From: Ruminococcus sp.
Lineage (GTDB): Bacteria > Bacillota > Clostridia > Oscillospirales > Ruminococcaceae
Assembly (NCBI GenBank): GCA_017475555.1
Contig: JAFVFL010000003.1
Coordinates: 1 to 56,868 of the forward strand
Direction of reading: 5' to 3'
Length of the DNA: 56,868 bases
Numbering within the stretch: the first letter of the stretch is position 1; the number at the start of each line of letters is the position of its first letter. Below, in pieces: positions 54,228-56,868 of the stretch. The notes below the pieces were generated by a model. The model was not told the DNA's origin. It worked only from the letters and a program-made list of their open reading frames with translations, and searched no databases. Both the position numbers and the translations under genes were made by a program.

Positions 54228-54818
54228 TTACTCAAATGACCTGAGTGCCTTTTCATTAAGCTGTGCAAACTGAGGTTTCACAGTCCTTTTCATAGCCGCT
54301 ACTGCATCATTGATCGTGAACGGCAGGTATCCGCCGCTTGCCGCAGCTCCGAGCATGAGCATATTCAGTACCCTCGGCGAGCCTATGCTGCGGCAAAGAG
54401 ATGAGCCGTCTATAACGCTGACATTATCCACGTTTTCCCGGAGATATCCGATCATCTCAGCTCCCGAATAGTCCGAAGCCCTGAGAGCGGCTGTCACCGG
54501 CATTACCGGCGTACTGTTGACGATCACCGCACCGCTGTCACGCAGATAGGGCAGCATCCTCACTGCCTCCGCAGGCTCAAATGCGATGATAAGATCAGCC
54601 TGTCCCTCAGCGAACATCGGGCTGTATATCCGCTCATCTGAGCCGGCAAGCCGCAGAAAGCTGAAAACACTTCCGCCCTTTTGTGCCATGCCGATAGTCT
54701 CAGCACTCATGACCTCAAGCCCCTTTTCCATTGAAGCTGAGGCTATGAGCTTTGACGTAAGAACGATACCCTGACCGCCTACTCCGCAGAGAAGAATATT
54801 CTTAATCATTCTGCTCAC
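54228..54818 (-). CDS. iorB: Indolepyruvate:ferredoxin oxidoreductase beta subunit
   Basis: The 196-residue protein has the pyruvate/ketoisovalerate oxidoreductase gamma-type fold with C-G-V-G-G-Q-G-I-V near residues 11-19 and M-A-Q-K-G-G-S-V-F. With IorA it oxidises aryl pyruvates from aromatic amino acids to aryl-acetyl-CoA and reduces ferredoxin. It overlaps the 3' end of iorA by 17 bp. It appears intact although iorA is interrupted. Confidence 0.92.
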   Translation of the reverse strand: MSRMIKNILLCGVGGQGIVLTSKLIASASMEKGLEVMSAETIGMAQKGGSVFSFLRLAGSDERIYSPMFAEGQADLIIAFEPAEAVRMLPYLRDSGAVIVNSTPVMPVTAALRASDYSGAEMIGYLRENVDNVSVIDGSSLCRSIGSPRVLNMLMLGAAASGGYLPFTINDAVAAMKRTVKPQFAQLNEKALRSFE

Positions 54819-56634
54819 TCTCCTTTCCGCAGCTTATCGCTCCTGTCGGACATACCTGAGTACAGAGCCCGCAGCCTGTGCAGAGTGAGCCGTCTATCGC
54901 TACCCTGCCGTCACGGATAACTATTCCCGGACAGCCGAGCCGGTTTATGCACTGACGGCACTGTATACACCTGTTTTCATCGATTTTTGCCGGAATATCA
55001 GGCTCTATCAGCACCGCACACGGAGAGCGGAAGATTATCGCCTTGACTCCCTTTTCAGCTGAAACACGCTTCACTGTCTCTACCGCTTCGCTCAGCTTCA
55101 TCGGGTCGCACACCTCAACAGTTTTCAGCCCTACGCCCTTTAATACCTCCTCAATGCTCACCTTGTCAACTATCTGACCCATTACAGTCCTTCCCGTACC
55201 GGGGTGCGGCTGATGTCCGGTCATTGCTGTTGTGGAATTGTCGAGTACAACGAGCGTCATGTCCGCCTGATTATACACAGCGTTCACCGCACCGGTAATT
55301 GCCGAGGCGAAGAATGTCGAATCTCCGACAAATGAGAAGCACACTGTATCAGGCTCTATCCTGCCTATACCCTGAGCGATATTCACTCCTGCACCCATGC
55401 ACAGACAGGTATCGACCATATCGAGCGGCATTGCGTTTCCGAGCGTGTAGCAGCCGATATCTCCGCAAAATACAGCTTTTTTGCCCTTCATTGCAGTCTT
55501 TACGGCGTAGAAGCTCGCTCTGTGCGGACAGCCTGCACACAGCACCGGAGGACGCACCGGCAGCTCCGGAGGAGCCTCCTTTTTTTCGGCTTGCGGCTTT
55601 TCCCAGCCCATAAAGTCCGCAATATCCGCCTTTACGCTGCCGCAGGTATTCTCCCCGGCAGTCCTTACATTTCCGGTCAGCTTGCCGAGTATCTTCACCG
55701 GCAGCTGATACTTTCCGCAGATATATGTAAGCTCCCTCTCTATCACCGGGTCAAGCTCCTCAATGCACAGCACCTCTTCAAGTCCGCTCAGAAAGCGTAC
55801 CGCTGCCTTTTACGGGAACGGGAACGGCGTCGATACCTTGAAAAGTGCCGGAAGACCGGAGTTATCCGTGCTGCTGAGAGCCTCCTGAACATAAGTCCAG
55901 CTGATACCGTGCGAAGCGATTCCACGGCGGCAGTCCCCGGACGGAGGAATAACGATATTCCGGCTGTAATCCGAGAATACACCGGACAGCCCGGCGTTTC
56001 TCTTTTCGATATTCATGTGGGCATTATACGACAGTCTCGGAAAAATGACCCAGCGTGAAGGATCCCTTACAAAGCCCTCAGGTATATGCTCAGTGTACTC
56101 GTCAGTGTCCTTGACCATGATTGAAGCATAGCCGTGACAGACTCTTGTTGTCGGGCGGAAAAATACCGGTGTATGGTACTTTTCAGACAGCTCGAACGCC
56201 TCCTGTATCATGTCATACGCCTCCTGCACCGACGACGGGTCAAAGCACGGGAGCTTTGAAAATGCTGCAAAATGCCGGGTATCCTGCTCAGTCTGTGACG
56301 AGATCGGGCCGGGATCGTCAGCTACCATTATCACCATTCCGCCCTTTACTCCGATGTATTCAAGGCTCATAAGCGGGTCGGACGCTACATTCAGCCCCAC
56401 CTGCTTCATCGTCACCATTACTCTTGCACCGGAGTATGCTGCACCTGCACCAAGCTCCATAGCAGCCTTTTCGTTGACCGACCATTCTGCGTACAGCTTA
56501 TCTCCGCTGTATTTTGAAGCAGTTTCAAGCACCTCCGTCGAGGGCGTACCGGGATAGCCGCATATCAGGTCAAGACCGGCTGCAACAGCACCACGGGCTA
56601 TAGCCGCATTGCCCATAAGAAATTCCTTGTGCAT
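54802..56634 (-). pseudogene. iorA: Indolepyruvate:ferredoxin oxidoreductase alpha subunit, interrupted by an in-frame stop
   Basis: The frame runs from ATG 56634 (GAGGAAG site upstream) to 54802 and would encode ~609 residues, typical for IorA. It is broken by a single TAA at 55812-55810, after K-V-S-T-P-F-P-F-P. The same frame continues directly as K-A-A-V-R-F-L-S-G-L-E-E-V-L and onward. The N-terminal part is the POR_N-type domain (L-I-C-G-Y-P-G-T-P-S-T). The C-terminal part has the TPP-binding domain (C-G-D-I-G-C-Y-T-L-G, then F-V-G-D-S-T-F-F) and two 4Fe-4S motifs (C-I-Q-C-R-Q-C and C-T-G-C-G-L-C). In relatives the stop position is usually Glu, so GAA to TAA is a simple explanation. A split two-gene form is less likely, because no ribosome binding site precedes the next ATG at 55773. 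Confidence 0.85.
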
Positions 56635-56667
56635 ATTTCTTCCTCTTTTCATATGTACTGTATATTA

Positions 56668-56696
56668 ATAATATCACAATACGTCAGATAATGCAA
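56668..56696 (-). promoter_or_regulatory. Promoter of iorAB
   Basis: On the minus strand TTGCAT (56696-56691) and TATTAT (56673-56668) are separated by 17 bp, about 34 bp upstream of the start codon. Confidence 0.72.
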
Positions 56697-56789
56697 GCGG
56701 TAAATGATAATTGGATAAAATATAAAATAATGGAAAGTTGTAAAATAAAATGACACAATAAAAAAGATGACTCAAAGTGAAACATATGG

Positions 56790-56795
56790 TATAAT
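56790..56795 (+). promoter_or_regulatory. -10 box upstream of the edge gene
   Basis: TATAAT lies 38 bp before the start codon at 56834. The region 17 bp upstream reads ATGACT, a four- or five-of-six match to TTGACA. GGGGG lies shortly before the start as a ribosome binding site. Confidence 0.5.
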
Positions 56796-56833
56796 GTAAG
56801 TGACCAAACAAACACAACCATAGGGGGATCACA

Positions 56834-56868
56834 ATGAGTCACTTAGATTATACAACAAAAAGCAAGAA
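56834..56868 (+). CDS. Start of a possible IS30-type transposase (3' truncated by window)
   Basis: Only the first 11 codons are visible (M-S-H-L-D-Y-T-T-K-S-K). They resemble the start of IS30-family transposases from clostridia, in which an H-L-D/N-Y-T segment precedes a helix-turn-helix. A well-placed GGGGG site and a -10 box support a real gene. The family call rests on very little sequence. Confidence 0.35.
   Translation, partial: MSHLDYTTKSK

Noticed and set aside
54802..56634. IorA as two separate real genes (54802-55773 and 55810-56652).
   Set aside because: Both parts are in one frame, the 12 codons between them are homologous in character, and no ribosome binding site precedes the ATG at 55773.

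Overview
The window looks like chromosome of an anaerobic, Gram-positive clostridium, most likely Ruminococcus or a close relative in the Oscillospiraceae. The basis is family content plus signals: AGGAGG-type ribosome binding sites, TTGACA/TATAAT promoters with 17-bp spacers, MurT/GatD, Rex, ferredoxin-linked enzymes, and no oxygen-respiratory genes. This placement is inference, not a phylogeny. No rRNA, tRNA, CRISPR array or prophage was seen. The only mobile-element hint is the first codons of a possible transposase at the right edge.

Layout. 1-3909 (+): the 3' part of a repeat-rich BspA-like surface protein, a DUF389 membrane protein, and an ECF sigma factor with its overlapping membrane partner. 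3951-21198 (-): a central-metabolism block in transcription order acn, traX-like gene, two small membrane proteins, icd, rex, then after 541 bp fumC, hdrB, hdrC, hdrA, flxD, flxC, flxB, flxA, frdB, frdA and an AspT-family exporter. 21348-26344 (-): lon, engB, lysA and a CrtO-like acyltransferase. 26554-39751 (+): a giant DUF4011 helicase, murT-gatD, a GH25 lipoprotein, a lipid-flippase-type protein and an EF-G paralogue. 39837-44245 (-): an L-fucose operon. 44515-54169 (+): recD2, mreB, mrp, a frameshifted solute-binding lipoprotein, ppa and prs. 54228-56634 (-): iorB and an iorA interrupted by a stop codon.

The most interesting system is the 14-kb block at 3951-15442. It joins a complete HdrABC-FlxABCD electron-bifurcation module to a soluble, cytochrome-free fumarate reductase (FrdAB), with fumarase at the head and a putative succinate exporter at the tail. 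I infer a complex that oxidises NADH with fumarate and uses the drop in potential to reduce ferredoxin. The aconitase-isocitrate dehydrogenase operon next to it encodes the NADH sensor Rex. Rex-like palindromes lie at the promoters of both operons, so the oxidative and reductive branches of an incomplete TCA cycle may share redox control.

Other points of note are a giant helicase with an apparently dead nuclease domain, two broken genes (iorA and the solute-binding lipoprotein), a CIRCE-like element at the lon promoter, and a RhaB-family kinase in place of FucK in the fucose operon.
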